Assembly: GCF_039543385.1 (NCBI RefSeq)
Contig: NZ_BAABJQ010000026.1
Coordinates: 62,001-126,000 of the forward strand
Length of the DNA: 64,000 bases
Direction of reading: 5' to 3'
From: Rugosimonospora acidiphila
Lineage (GTDB): Bacteria; Actinomycetota; Actinomycetes; Mycobacteriales; Micromonosporaceae
The notes under the pieces are model-generated. The model worked only from the letters and a program-made list of their open reading frames with translations. It made no database searches and was not told where the DNA came from. Positions 36,218-44,031 of this stretch are shown one piece after another (the stretch's first letter is position 1; every line of letters starts with the position of its first letter). The translations under genes and the position numbers were made by a program.

Positions 36218-38515
36218 GTGGCGCGGACCAGGGCAGGCGAACTCCTACGGGATCCCCAGCGGCCTCGCGAGACCTCATTTCTCGAACTCTTCTTCGACCT
36301 GGCCATCATTCTCGCGCTGACCCAGCTCTCGCAGCGCCTGCTCCCGGACTTCGGCTGGGAGAATTCGCTGCAGACCGTGGTGCTGTTGGCGGCGGTCTGG
36401 TGGGTCTGGGTGGGTTCGGCGCGGACCACCGACTGGCTCGACCCCGACCTGCCCTACCCGCAACGGATCATCATAGGGATGACGTTCGCGGGGCTGGTGC
36501 TCGCCGCCTCGATACCCGAGGCGTTCGGCACACACGGCATCGCCTTCGCGGGGGCGTACGTCGCGGCGCACCTCGTGCGGCACCTGTCGATCGCCCGGCC
36601 GCTGCGCGGCGACCCGGTCGGCACTCGTTCGGTACACGCCGCGATCTGGTTCGGCGCGACCGCGATCCCGTGGCTCATCGGGGCGTTCCTGCCGGCGACC
36701 CCGAGGCTGGTGTTGTGGTCGGTGGCCTTGGTCGTGGACTACCTGGGCGTCGGGGTCGGCTGGCGGGTGCCCGGGTTGCCGCCGGTAGCGCGGCAGCACC
36801 TGCGCACGACGGGCCGTCACATCGCCGAGCGGCACCGGCAGATCTTCGTCATCGTGGTCGGGGAAATCGTCCTGACCAGCGGCATCGCCTACAGCCGCAG
36901 TGGCCTGGACATCGTGCGGATGAGCGCCCTCGCCATCGCGTTCGCGATCGCCGGAATGCTCGCCTGGATCTATTTTCTGCCGCGCGGGCTCTCTCTCGGG
37001 GACACTCTCGACCGGCGACCGCCCTCGGTAGCGGTCCGCGCCTCGTACCTCCACCTGATCATGATTCTCGGGGTTGTCGTCACGGCGATGAGCGCCCAGA
37101 TCCTGATCACCCGACCGCTCGGCGAGGTTCGGGCCCCGTGGTCCGCCGCCATCATGGCCGGGCCCTTCGTCTACCTCGGTGGGCGCGGCCTGCTCGCCTG
37201 GTCCGTATTCGGGCAGCGGGCATGGCGGGCCCCCGCCGCCATGCTGGTCATCGCCGCGATGTCCCCGGCCCTGCTGCGGCTACCGCCGCTGGCCGTGGCC
37301 GGCGCCGTCGGACTGGTGTTGCTGGGCACCCTGCTCAGCTACCGGCGGCTCGGCCCCGAGGCCAAACTGGGAACCTCGCTGGAACGACTGCTCAAGAAGC
37401 GGAAAAACCCCCGCGAGATCTCCTCCTACGAGCTGTTCTTCGATCTCGCCATGGTGTTCGCGCTGACCCGGGTATCGCAGCGGATCCTGGCCGACTTCGA
37501 CCTGGTCAACATCGCGGAATCGCTGATCCTGCTGGCCGCTGTCTACTGGATCTGGGTCGCGACGGCGTGGTCGACCGACTGGTTCAACCCGGACGAGCCC
37601 CGACTGCAACGGCTCATCATCGGCATCATGTTCGCCGGGCTCCTGGCGGCCGCTGCGGTGCCGACCGCCTTCGGCACGCACGGCCTGCTGTTCGCCGGCG
37701 CGTACGTCGCCGTACACCTCGTCCGGGGGCTTGTGATCGTCCCCGCGCTGCGCGGCTCCCCGCTGCAGGTGCGCTCGGCGCGGGTCCTCGTCTGGTTCGG
37801 CGTCTCGGCCGTGCCGTGGCTGGCCGGAGCCTTTTTGCCCGCCCCGGAGCGGATAGCGCTGTGGGCGGCGGCGCTGGTCATCGACGGCGCGAGTGCCTGG
37901 TTCGGCTGGCCGGTGCCGGGGCTGCGCCGCACGCCGCAGGCGCAGCTGCGAGTCGTCGGCGAGCACATCGCCGAACGGTACCGGCAGGTCTTCATCGTCG
38001 CCCTGGGCGCGCTGGTCCTGCTCAGCGGCCTGGCCTACAGCGAGGCCGGCTTCGACTTTCTGCGCACCCTCGCCTTCGCCGTCGCGTTCATCACCGCGGG
38101 GGCGATGCTGTGGGGCTACGCCCTGCCCCGCGAGCGGCGACTCGGGAAAGTGGTCAACGCGACCGCACCGAGGACTGCGGTGGCCGCCGCGTACTGCCAC
38201 GGGATCATGATCGCCGGAGTGGTCGTCGTGGCGGTCGGCGCCCAGCAGTACATCCACCGGCCACTGGGACCGTCAAGCGCGGCGTTGTCGCTGGTCATCG
38301 CCGGTGGGGTGGCCGTGTACATCGCCGGGGGAAGCCTGCTGAACCGGGTTCAGTACCGGGACCGCCTGCCGTGGCGGGGCGGCGTGGCGTTGCTCGTGAT
38401 CGCCGGCATGACGTACGGGCTGCGCGGGGCACCGCCCCTCGTGGCCGCGGCGGCCGTGATCTTCGTCGGGGTGTGGCTCGTCCTCGCCCTGCGCAGAAAC
38501 GCCGTCCACCGGTAG
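36218..38515 (+). CDS. Tandem-duplicated LtrA-family membrane protein
   Basis: This 765-residue polytopic membrane protein consists of two complete copies of the low-temperature-requirement A (LtrA) domain, which is usually a single unit of about 380 residues. Copy 1 starts with FLELFFDLAIILALTQLSQ (about 21) and copy 2 with YELFFDLAMVFALTRVSQ (about 405). Each copy repeats the same landmarks: TTDWLDPD/STDWFNPD, AFGTHGIAFAGAYVA/AFGTHGLLFAGAYVA, PWLIGAFLP/PWLAGAFLP and RHIAERHRQIF/EHIAERYRQVF. Each copy contributes about ten hydrophobic segments. A basic loop, LLKKRKNP, joins them. The transport substrate and function of LtrA are unknown. GTG start at 36218. Confidence 0.88.
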   Translation: MARTRAGELLRDPQRPRETSFLELFFDLAIILALTQLSQRLLPDFGWENSLQTVVLLAAVWWVWVGSARTTDWLDPDLPYPQRIIIGMTFAGLVLAASIPEAFGTHGIAFAGAYVAAHLVRHLSIARPLRGDPVGTRSVHAAIWFGATAIPWLIGAFLPATPRLVLWSVALVVDYLGVGVGWRVPGLPPVARQHLRTTGRHIAERHRQIFVIVVGEIVLTSGIAYSRSGLDIVRMSALAIAFAIAGMLAWIYFLPRGLSLGDTLDRRPPSVAVRASYLHLIMILGVVVTAMSAQILITRPLGEVRAPWSAAIMAGPFVYLGGRGLLAWSVFGQRAWRAPAAMLVIAAMSPALLRLPPLAVAGAVGLVLLGTLLSYRRLGPEAKLGTSLERLLKKRKNPREISSYELFFDLAMVFALTRVSQRILADFDLVNIAESLILLAAVYWIWVATAWSTDWFNPDEPRLQRLIIGIMFAGLLAAAAVPTAFGTHGLLFAGAYVAVHLVRGLVIVPALRGSPLQVRSARVLVWFGVSAVPWLAGAFLPAPERIALWAAALVIDGASAWFGWPVPGLRRTPQAQLRVVGEHIAERYRQVFIVALGALVLLSGLAYSEAGFDFLRTLAFAVAFITAGAMLWGYALPRERRLGKVVNATAPRTAVAAAYCHGIMIAGVVVVAVGAQQYIHRPLGPSSAALSLVIAGGVAVYIAGGSLLNRVQYRDRLPWRGGVALLVIAGMTYGLRGAPPLVAAAAVIFVGVWLVLALRRNAVHR

Positions 38516-38560
38516 GCGCGCGGGGACCGAGCCGGAGCACGCGTCCGCCGCATATCCTAT

Positions 38561-38588
38561 TTGACACATGGGATTTACCGGGTAATCT
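38561..38588 (+). promoter_or_regulatory. Promoter for the leaderless Cys leader peptide
   Basis: A consensus TTGACA (38561-38566) and TAATCT (38583-38588) are separated by 16 bases in a locally AT-rich island. The predicted start of transcription, 6-8 bases after the -10 box, coincides with the ATG at 38595, so the leader ORF would be translated from a leaderless mRNA. Confidence 0.7.
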
Positions 38589-38594
38589 ACCGGC

Positions 38595-38669
38595 ATGGGT
38601 TTCGAGGTGTCCCCGGTGCGCGGCGGGCGCGGGCCGTGCGGTGCCGGCGCGCTGCCCTGCTGTTGTTGA
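38595..38669 (+). CDS. Tri-cysteine leader peptide (24 aa), likely cysteine-responsive attenuator
   Basis: This short ORF encodes 24 residues, beginning MGFEVSPVRG and ending ALPCCC directly before TGA; a further Cys is at position 15. The ATG sits at the predicted transcription start. Downstream are genes for cysteine dioxygenase and rhodanese, both of cysteine/sulfur catabolism. Leaderless short ORFs with terminal poly-cysteine codons are known in mycobacteria as cysteine-responsive attenuators of sulfur operons, in which ribosome stalling at the Cys codons opens the downstream ribosome site. Length, codon position, leaderlessness and context all match; function here is inferred. Confidence 0.75.
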   Translation: MGFEVSPVRGGRGPCGAGALPCCC

Positions 38670-38874
38670 CCCCCGCCTCGAGCTGACCCAGGCGCACCGT
38701 TCCCACCGGGGCCGCCGCCGACCGCTGTCCAGGCCGGCGCACCCACCCGTCCGGCGTCGACACCTCCGTGCTCGTCACGGCCGGCGGTCCACCACACCCA
38801 TTCAGGAAACGTCCACCCGTGCGTCGACCGGCGAGCCGTCGCGCTCGGGCACCCGTGCAGACGAGGAGACCAAC
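38670..38874 (+). promoter_or_regulatory. Putative attenuator leader of the cysteine dioxygenase operon
   Basis: A 205-base untranslated leader joins the tri-Cys ORF to the cysteine dioxygenase gene. The ribosome site GAGGAG (38863-38868) overlaps GACGAG (38860-38865), which is complementary to CTCGTC at 38771-38776; CTCC just before it could extend the pairing with a bulge. Such pairing could hide the ribosome site when the leader is translated quickly. The specific fold is a guess that needs RNA folding. Confidence 0.4.
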
Positions 38875-39351
38875 ATGTTGCCGCTCAACGCGGAGCGCGC
38901 GCCGGGGCGGCTGGCCGCGCTGGCCGCCGGTTATGCCGCGAACCCCGCCCGCTGGCCGGTGAGGCCGCAGTTCGACGCCGCCGAACGCTGGTACCGGCGC
39001 GTCGCGGTGGCGCCCGACCACGAGGCGTGGCTGCTGACCTGGCTGCCCGGGCAGGGTACCGACCTGCACGACCACGGCGGGGCGTCGGGAGCCTTCCACG
39101 TGATCACCGGTGTACTCACCGAGCAGACGCCGCGGTACGCCGCGCCGGCCGGGCTGGCCACCCGGCGGTACCGGTCCGGAGCCACCCGCCGGTTCGGCGT
39201 CCGGCACATCCACCGCGTCGTCAACGACGCCCCGGTACCCGCGGTCAGCCTGCACGTGTACGCCCCGGCGCTGCTGGCCATGACGCGCTACCGGCTGGAC
39301 GGCGGGCGGCTGCGCCCCCTGCGGGTCGAGCGGGCCGGAGCGGACTGGTGA
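38875..39351 (+). CDS. Cysteine dioxygenase (cupin)
   Basis: This 158-residue bacterial cysteine dioxygenase oxidises L-cysteine to cysteine sulfinate with a mononuclear iron. The cupin motif 1 reads GTDLHDHGGASGAFHVITG, giving H65 and H67 as iron ligands, and RHIHRVVND gives H113. The Gly after HDH marks the bacterial type, which lacks the Cys-Tyr crosslink of the mammalian enzyme. ATG 38875 follows GAGGAG by six bases. It overlaps the rhodanese gene by 4 bases (GTGA). The tri-Cys leader upstream suggests that expression depends on cysteine supply. Confidence 0.9.
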   Translation: MLPLNAERAPGRLAALAAGYAANPARWPVRPQFDAAERWYRRVAVAPDHEAWLLTWLPGQGTDLHDHGGASGAFHVITGVLTEQTPRYAAPAGLATRRYRSGATRRFGVRHIHRVVNDAPVPAVSLHVYAPALLAMTRYRLDGGRLRPLRVERAGADW

Positions 39352-39791
39352 GCGCGGCCGGGGTCGACGGTGCGGCGCGCCCGCGCGGCGCGCGCGGCAT
39401 CGATCAGATCCTCGCCGAGGCCCGCGCGGGCCTGGACCGGTACGACCCTTACCGGGCCGCCGCGGCGCGGGCCGGCGGTGCGCTGCTCGTCGACATCCGC
39501 CCGGCCGCCCAGCGGGCCGCCTCCGGGATGATCCCCGGCGCGCTGGCCATCGAGCGCAACGTGCTGGAGTGGCGCCTCGACCCGACCAGCGACGCGCGGC
39601 TGCCGGTCGCGAACCGCTACGACCTGCCGGTCATCGTGTACTGCCAGGAGGGGTACACGTCCTCGCTGGCCGCCGCGGCGCTGCAGGATCTCGGCTTGTA
39701 CCTGGCCACGGACCTCGACGGCGGGATCGTCGCCTGGCGGCGGGCGGGCCTGCCGGTCGTCGCGGACGCGACGATCCCGATGTCCGGATGA
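39348..39791 (+). CDS. Rhodanese-domain sulfurtransferase
   Basis: This 147-residue single-domain rhodanese has the active-site loop VIVYCQEGYTSS with C99 as the sulfur carrier, preceded by LLVDIRPAAQRAASGMIPGA, the conserved D-x-R element, and followed by DLDGGIVAWRRAGLPV. It starts at GTG 39348 inside the stop codon of the cysteine dioxygenase gene and is surely coupled to it. Together the pair handles the sulfane-sulfur or sulfite side of cysteine breakdown. A convergent YihY gene follows 22 bases after the stop. Confidence 0.9.
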   Translation: MSAAGVDGAARPRGARGIDQILAEARAGLDRYDPYRAAAARAGGALLVDIRPAAQRAASGMIPGALAIERNVLEWRLDPTSDARLPVANRYDLPVIVYCQEGYTSSLAAAALQDLGLYLATDLDGGIVAWRRAGLPVVADATIPMSG

Positions 39792-39813
39792 CCCGGACGC
39801 CCTCCGGAACGGG

Positions 39814-40827
39814 CTATCCGCCGCCGCCCGGGGCCGGCGGGTCCGGCGTCACCGGGGAGCGCAGCCGCAGGTACGGCTCGTCTTGGGGCCGGTGTCCGGC
39901 CTGGATCGCCCGGCCGCGCTGCAGTTCGGCGTCGAACTCCGCACCCAGGAGCACGGCGAGATTGGAGATCCACAGCCAGACGAGGAAGACGATGACCGCC
40001 GCGATGCTGCCGTAGGTCCGGTTGTACGAGGCGAAGTGCGTGACGTACACCGCGAACCCGCCCGACGCCGCCAGCCAGATGATGACGGCGAGCACGCCGC
40101 CCGGGCTGACCCAACGGAATCCCTGGCGCGCGTTCGGCGAGGCCCAGTAGAGCAGATCGAACAGGACGGCGACGATCGCCACCAGCACCGGCCACTTCGC
40201 GATCCCCCAGATGGTGACGGCGGTGTGCCCAATGCCCAGCGCGTCGCCCACCGACCTGGCGAGCCGGCCGGTGAACACGACGATGACGGCCGAGGCGGTG
40301 AGCAGGACCCCGGTCGCGACGGTGAGCCCGATCCTGATCGGCAGCCGCTTCCAGATCGGGCGCCCCTCGGGTACGTCGTAGATGGCGTTGCTGGCGCGCA
40401 TGAACGCGCCGACGTAGCCGGAGGCCGACCACAGCGCGCCGGCCAGGCTCACGATCGCGATGACGCCGCTGGCGCCCTGCCGGCTGTGCTGCAGGCTGTC
40501 GGCGGCACCGCCGAGGATGTCGTGGACGGCGCCGGGTGCCATGGCGGCGATGTTGTCCACCACCGCGGTCGCCGTGCCGGTGCCGGCCAGCCGCAGCACC
40601 GTCACCACCAGCAGCAGGCCGGGAAACACCGCCAGAATCCCGTAGTAGGTCAGGGCGGCCGCCCAGTCGCTCAGATCGTCGCCGCCGAAGCTGGTGGCCG
40701 CGCGGCCGGCGGCGGCCAACCAGGCGCGCCCCGGCAGGCGGTGCAGCCGGGCGGGGCCCCGGTCGGCGGTCGGCTGCACCGGCACGAGACCGGCCTGGCA
40801 CGGGTCCGGGTCGTGGCTGTCGGTCAT
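39814..40827 (-). CDS. YihY/BrkB-family inner-membrane protein
   Basis: This 337-residue membrane protein begins with a hydrophilic N terminus (about 1-50). The family motif DDLSDWAAALTYYGILAVFPGLL follows, then six hydrophobic helices, including IVSLAGALWSASGYVGAFMRASNAIYDV, which is typical of YihY/BrkB, and a last helix WISNLAVLLGAEFDAELQR. Function of the family is unsettled (once called ribonuclease BN in error). I choose ATG 40827 since GGCGGAG lies seven bases upstream; an ATG six bases earlier would be too close to it. Confidence 0.9.
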   Translation of the reverse strand: MTDSHDPDPCQAGLVPVQPTADRGPARLHRLPGRAWLAAAGRAATSFGGDDLSDWAAALTYYGILAVFPGLLLVVTVLRLAGTGTATAVVDNIAAMAPGAVHDILGGAADSLQHSRQGASGVIAIVSLAGALWSASGYVGAFMRASNAIYDVPEGRPIWKRLPIRIGLTVATGVLLTASAVIVVFTGRLARSVGDALGIGHTAVTIWGIAKWPVLVAIVAVLFDLLYWASPNARQGFRWVSPGGVLAVIIWLAASGGFAVYVTHFASYNRTYGSIAAVIVFLVWLWISNLAVLLGAEFDAELQRGRAIQAGHRPQDEPYLRLRSPVTPDPPAPGGGG

Positions 40828-40996
40828 GGGCATCTCCGCCTCCGGGGGCCGGACACCTCGCACGGGTGCATAGCTGCGTGTCCCCGATCCGGCACCCCGC
40901 TACACCTGCGGACCTCGGGATCTCCGGCCGGGTGGCCGCGCGGGTCGGGCGGGCCGGTGGTTTGAACGGGTACGGCCGGCGGGAACCACCCGGGTC

Positions 40997-42643
40997 GTGA
41001 GCGAGCGATGGTACGACGAGGCCGTGGTGTACTGCCTGGAGGTGGAGTCCTTCGCCGACTCGGACGGCGACGGGATCGGCGACTTCCGGGGGCTGATCGG
41101 CCGGCTGGACTACCTGTCCCGGCTGGGGGTCACCTGCCTGTGGCTCAACCCCGTCCATCCGTCGCCCCGGCGCGACGGCGGCTACGACATCACCGACTAC
41201 TACACCGTGGATCCGCGGCTGGGCAGCCTCGGGGACTTCGCCGAGCTGCTGCACCAGGCCGGCAACCGGGGCATCAAGGTGATCATCGATCTGGTGGTCA
41301 ACCACACGTCCGATGAGCATCCGTGGTTCCGCTCCGCCTGCTCGTCGGCCGACTCGCCGTACCGCGACTGGTACGTGTGGTGCCACGGCGAGCCGGCCGA
41401 CCGGTACCAGGGCATGGTGTTCCCCGGCGAGCAGCGCGAGACGTGGACCTACCACCGCGGCGCGCACGCCTGGTACTACCACCGGTTCTACGACTTCCAG
41501 CCGGACCTCAACGTCGCCAACCCGGCGGTCCGGGCCGAGATCAAAAGGATCATGGGTTTCTGGCTCCAGCTCGGCGTCGCCGGATTCCGCATCGACGCGG
41601 CGCCGTTCATCATCGAGCTGACCGAACCGAACGCGACCGAGCCGAGGATGGACTTCGAACTGCTCACCGAGCTGCGGGCGCACGCGTCCTGGCGCAGCGG
41701 CGAGGCGCTGTTGCTGGCCGAGGCGAACGTGGCGCCTGACCAACTGCGCCACTACGTGTCCGACGCGGGCGGCTCGGCCAACCGCATCCACATGCTGTTC
41801 GACTTCCTGCTCGACGACCGGCTCCTGCTCGCGTTGGCGCGCCGCGACGCCGAACCGATCGTCGAGGCGCTGCGCGCCACGCCGGAGCTGCCGGCCGGTG
41901 CCCAGTGGGCGACGTTCCTGCGCAACCACGACGAGATCGACCTGTCCCGGTTGACGGCCGACCAGCGGGCCGAGGTGTTCGCCGCGTTCGGTCCGGACGA
42001 GGACATGCGGCTGTACGGACGCGGGATCCGCCGCCGGCTCGCGCCGATGCTCGGTGGCGACCGGCGCCGGTTGGAGCTGGCCTACTCGTTGCAGTTCAGC
42101 CTGCGCGGCACGCCGGTCCTGCGCTACGGCGAGGAAATCGGCATGGGCGACGACCTGACCCTGCCCGGCCGCGAGGCGATCCGGACCCCGATGCAGTGGT
42201 CCGAGCAGAGGCACGGTGGCTTCACCACGGCCACCGAGCCGGTCCGGCCGGTGATCGCGAAGGGCCGGTACGGGTACCGGGAGTGCAACGTGACCGCGCA
42301 GCGGCACGATCCAGGCTCGCTGCTGGGCTGGTTCGAACGGATGATCCGCACGCTGCGGGAGAGCCCCGAGGTGGGCGCGGGGGAGTGCACGCCGGTGGAC
42401 CAGCAGCTTCCCCCGGCGATCCTGGCGCACCGCGCGGACGGCCCGGCGGGCACCATGCTGTTCCTGCACAACCTGGGCACCGAACGGGTGCTGCTGGACC
42501 TGAGCGGGCTCGCCGACCAGGCCGACCACCCGAACCAGGTCTTCGGCAACCAGGCGTACGCCGACGTCGACGGGCTGGACAAGCTGGAGCTGGACGGCTA
42601 CGGGTACCGGTGGATCCGGCTGCGCCGCAACTCAGGAGGCTGA
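40997..42643 (+). CDS. GH13 alpha-amylase-family enzyme (trehalose-synthase-like)
   Basis: This 548-residue cytoplasmic GH13 protein begins EAVVYCLEVESFADSDGDGIGD, as in trehalose synthases and related transglycosidases. Conserved regions are DLVVNHTSDEHPWF (region I), GFRIDAAPF with nucleophile D200 (II), LLLAEANVAPD with acid/base E242 (III) and FLRNHDEID with D312 (IV). RTPMQWS follows. The CxxVExF variant and lack of a maltokinase partner leave open whether it makes trehalose, hydrolyses alpha-glucosides or acts on glycogen-derived sugars. GTG start; the ribosome site is weak. It is divergent from the YihY gene with a 169-base gap. Confidence 0.88.
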   Translation: MSERWYDEAVVYCLEVESFADSDGDGIGDFRGLIGRLDYLSRLGVTCLWLNPVHPSPRRDGGYDITDYYTVDPRLGSLGDFAELLHQAGNRGIKVIIDLVVNHTSDEHPWFRSACSSADSPYRDWYVWCHGEPADRYQGMVFPGEQRETWTYHRGAHAWYYHRFYDFQPDLNVANPAVRAEIKRIMGFWLQLGVAGFRIDAAPFIIELTEPNATEPRMDFELLTELRAHASWRSGEALLLAEANVAPDQLRHYVSDAGGSANRIHMLFDFLLDDRLLLALARRDAEPIVEALRATPELPAGAQWATFLRNHDEIDLSRLTADQRAEVFAAFGPDEDMRLYGRGIRRRLAPMLGGDRRRLELAYSLQFSLRGTPVLRYGEEIGMGDDLTLPGREAIRTPMQWSEQRHGGFTTATEPVRPVIAKGRYGYRECNVTAQRHDPGSLLGWFERMIRTLRESPEVGAGECTPVDQQLPPAILAHRADGPAGTMLFLHNLGTERVLLDLSGLADQADHPNQVFGNQAYADVDGLDKLELDGYGYRWIRLRRNSGG

Positions 42644-42734
42644 GCCGCGCCGACGGCGGGGCGATCCGCGTCACGGCATAGCGACCGCGAGGGTGGGTAC
42701 GCAACCTGGGACGGGGCGAGCGAAGGGGGAGACC

Positions 42735-43253
42735 ATGGCACGGAGTTCAACGCCGGCGTCCGAGCGGAACGTCATTCGGCCCACCAAGGCCAACGGGCTG
42801 GTGAACGTCGACGTGTCGGCGGTCGGCAACGACCTGCAGGACACCCTGGTCGAGCTGACGGACCTGCACCTGCGGGCCAAGCAGGCGCACTGGAACGTGG
42901 TGGGACGGCATTTCCGGCAGGTGCACCTTCACCTGGACGAGCTGACCGACGAGATGCGGGGCGCGGCCGACCTGGTGGCGGAGCGGGCGGTCAGCATCGG
43001 GTACCCGGTGGACGGCCGGCCGTCGACGGTGGCCAAGTCGACGCCGCTGCCGGAGTTCCCGGCCGGCCAGGTGGTCGACGACGAGGTGGTAGCGCTGATC
43101 ACCGAGGCGCTGGCCGACGTGTGCGGCTCGGTGCGCAAGCGGGTCGAGCACACCGACGAGCTGGACCCGGCGACCCAGGACCTGCTGATCGAGGTGCTCC
43201 AGACGCTGGAGAAGCAGCACTGGATGTTCGCCGCGCAGAAGGCCGGGACCTGA
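42735..43253 (+). CDS. dps: Dps-family ferritin-like DNA-protection protein
   Basis: This 172-residue protein of the Dps group forms dodecamers that oxidise and store iron and shield DNA in stress. Ferroxidase-site residues occur in LRAKQAHWNVVGRHF and HLHLDELTDEMRGAADLVAERAVSIG. A 30-residue N-terminal extension with Arg/Lys may bind DNA. ATG 42735 is preceded by AAGGGGGAGA. Transcription ends at the hairpin at 43293. A GH13 enzyme gene precedes it by 91 bases, so it may have its own promoter. Confidence 0.92.
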   Translation: MARSSTPASERNVIRPTKANGLVNVDVSAVGNDLQDTLVELTDLHLRAKQAHWNVVGRHFRQVHLHLDELTDEMRGAADLVAERAVSIGYPVDGRPSTVAKSTPLPEFPAGQVVDDEVVALITEALADVCGSVRKRVEHTDELDPATQDLLIEVLQTLEKQHWMFAAQKAGT

Positions 43254-43292
43254 TCGGCGGACCCGCGGATCCGGCAACGACCCGGAGCGCCG

Positions 43293-43333
43293 GCGTGGGG
43301 GCGGTCGAGCACACCGCTCGATTGGCCCCACGC
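43293..43333. terminator. Long hairpin between convergent dps and the SAP-like gene
   Basis: Bases 43293-43310 pair with 43316-43333 over 18 positions with one mismatch and two G-U pairs, around an ACACC loop. Position between two stop codons suggests bidirectional use. Confidence 0.75.
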
Positions 43334-43367
43334 GTGCGCGTCACGGCCGGTGACGGCCTCGCCGCCG

Positions 43368-43562
43368 CTACATGTTGCGCTTGGCCTCCTGCTTGGCCAT
43401 CATCGGATCGTTGCCCTTGCCGATCCGCTTGAGGGCCTCGCGGAGCTCGCTCTCGTCCATCTTCGAGCTGCCCTCGATCCCCATGTCGTGCGCCTGCTGC
43501 CGCATTTCGTGAATATCCATCATTCCGCCCTGGCCGTGTCCGGCCGCGTCCTGCTTGCCCAC
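43368..43562 (-). CDS. Small SAP-like helix-extended-loop-helix protein (64 aa)
   Basis: This 64-residue hydrophilic protein has the pattern MDIHEMRQQAHDMGIEGSS followed by MDESELREALKRI, a helix-loop-helix like SAP/HeH/Rho-N motifs that bind nucleic acid. The same pattern forms the tail of the Ku protein in this window. Its C terminus is Lys/Arg/Met-rich. I take GTG 43562, which has AGGGGG at proper spacing; the internal MM at 43523-43518 is an alternative. Such small proteins are often stress-regulated near dps, which is convergent here. Confidence 0.7.
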   Translation of the reverse strand: MGKQDAAGHGQGGMMDIHEMRQQAHDMGIEGSSKMDESELREALKRIGKGNDPMMAKQEAKRNM

Positions 43563-43679
43563 TTCATGCCCCCTCGTGGTGGCTGGAGGACCGTATCGTC
43601 CTACCGCTCTCACCGGGTTTTCCCCGATCCCGTGGGGGCAAACGGGGCCGCGCGTCCACCGGCCGGCGGCGCACCGGGC

Positions 43680-43982
43680 CTAAAAGTCGACCAGTTCGAG
43701 GGTCACGGCCGCGGTGTCACCGACGTCCAGGCCCTCCTTGTCGCGCACGGCCCGCTTGACGGGCAGCACGTACGTGTTGTCCGCGCTGCTCGGAAAGATG
43801 GACGTCCGCCACGTGCTGCCGCCGATGGTGACCCGGACCCGCACCGAGCCGAAGCCCCGGCGCGGACCGCTGTCGAGATCCCGGATATCCTCCGCGACCT
43901 CGGCCGGCAGGTTGACGAAGACCCAGGTCTCGGTGCGCCTGGCGTCCCAGATCCACAGCTCGGCATCGAATGACACGATCAC
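43680..43982 (-). CDS. DUF1905-domain protein
   Basis: This 100-residue protein matches the small beta-barrel DUF1905 family: VSFDAELWIWDARRTETWVFVNLP, then DIRDLDSGPRRGFGSVRVRVTIGG, STWRTSIFP, YVLPVKRAVRDKEGLDVGD and TVELVDF-type end (here TLELVDF). The family is widespread in soil bacteria without a proven function. The start is GTG 43982 (43976 is an alternative); upstream residues in the open frame are not protein-like. It follows the secreted-protein gene at 44032 on the same strand with a 49-base gap. Confidence 0.85.
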   Translation of the reverse strand: MIVSFDAELWIWDARRTETWVFVNLPAEVAEDIRDLDSGPRRGFGSVRVRVTIGGSTWRTSIFPSSADNTYVLPVKRAVRDKEGLDVGDTAAVTLELVDF

Positions 43983-44031
43983 CGGCCCAGCATCACACGC
44001 CGGGGCGCGCCGGCAACGCAGGGGGCGGCGG

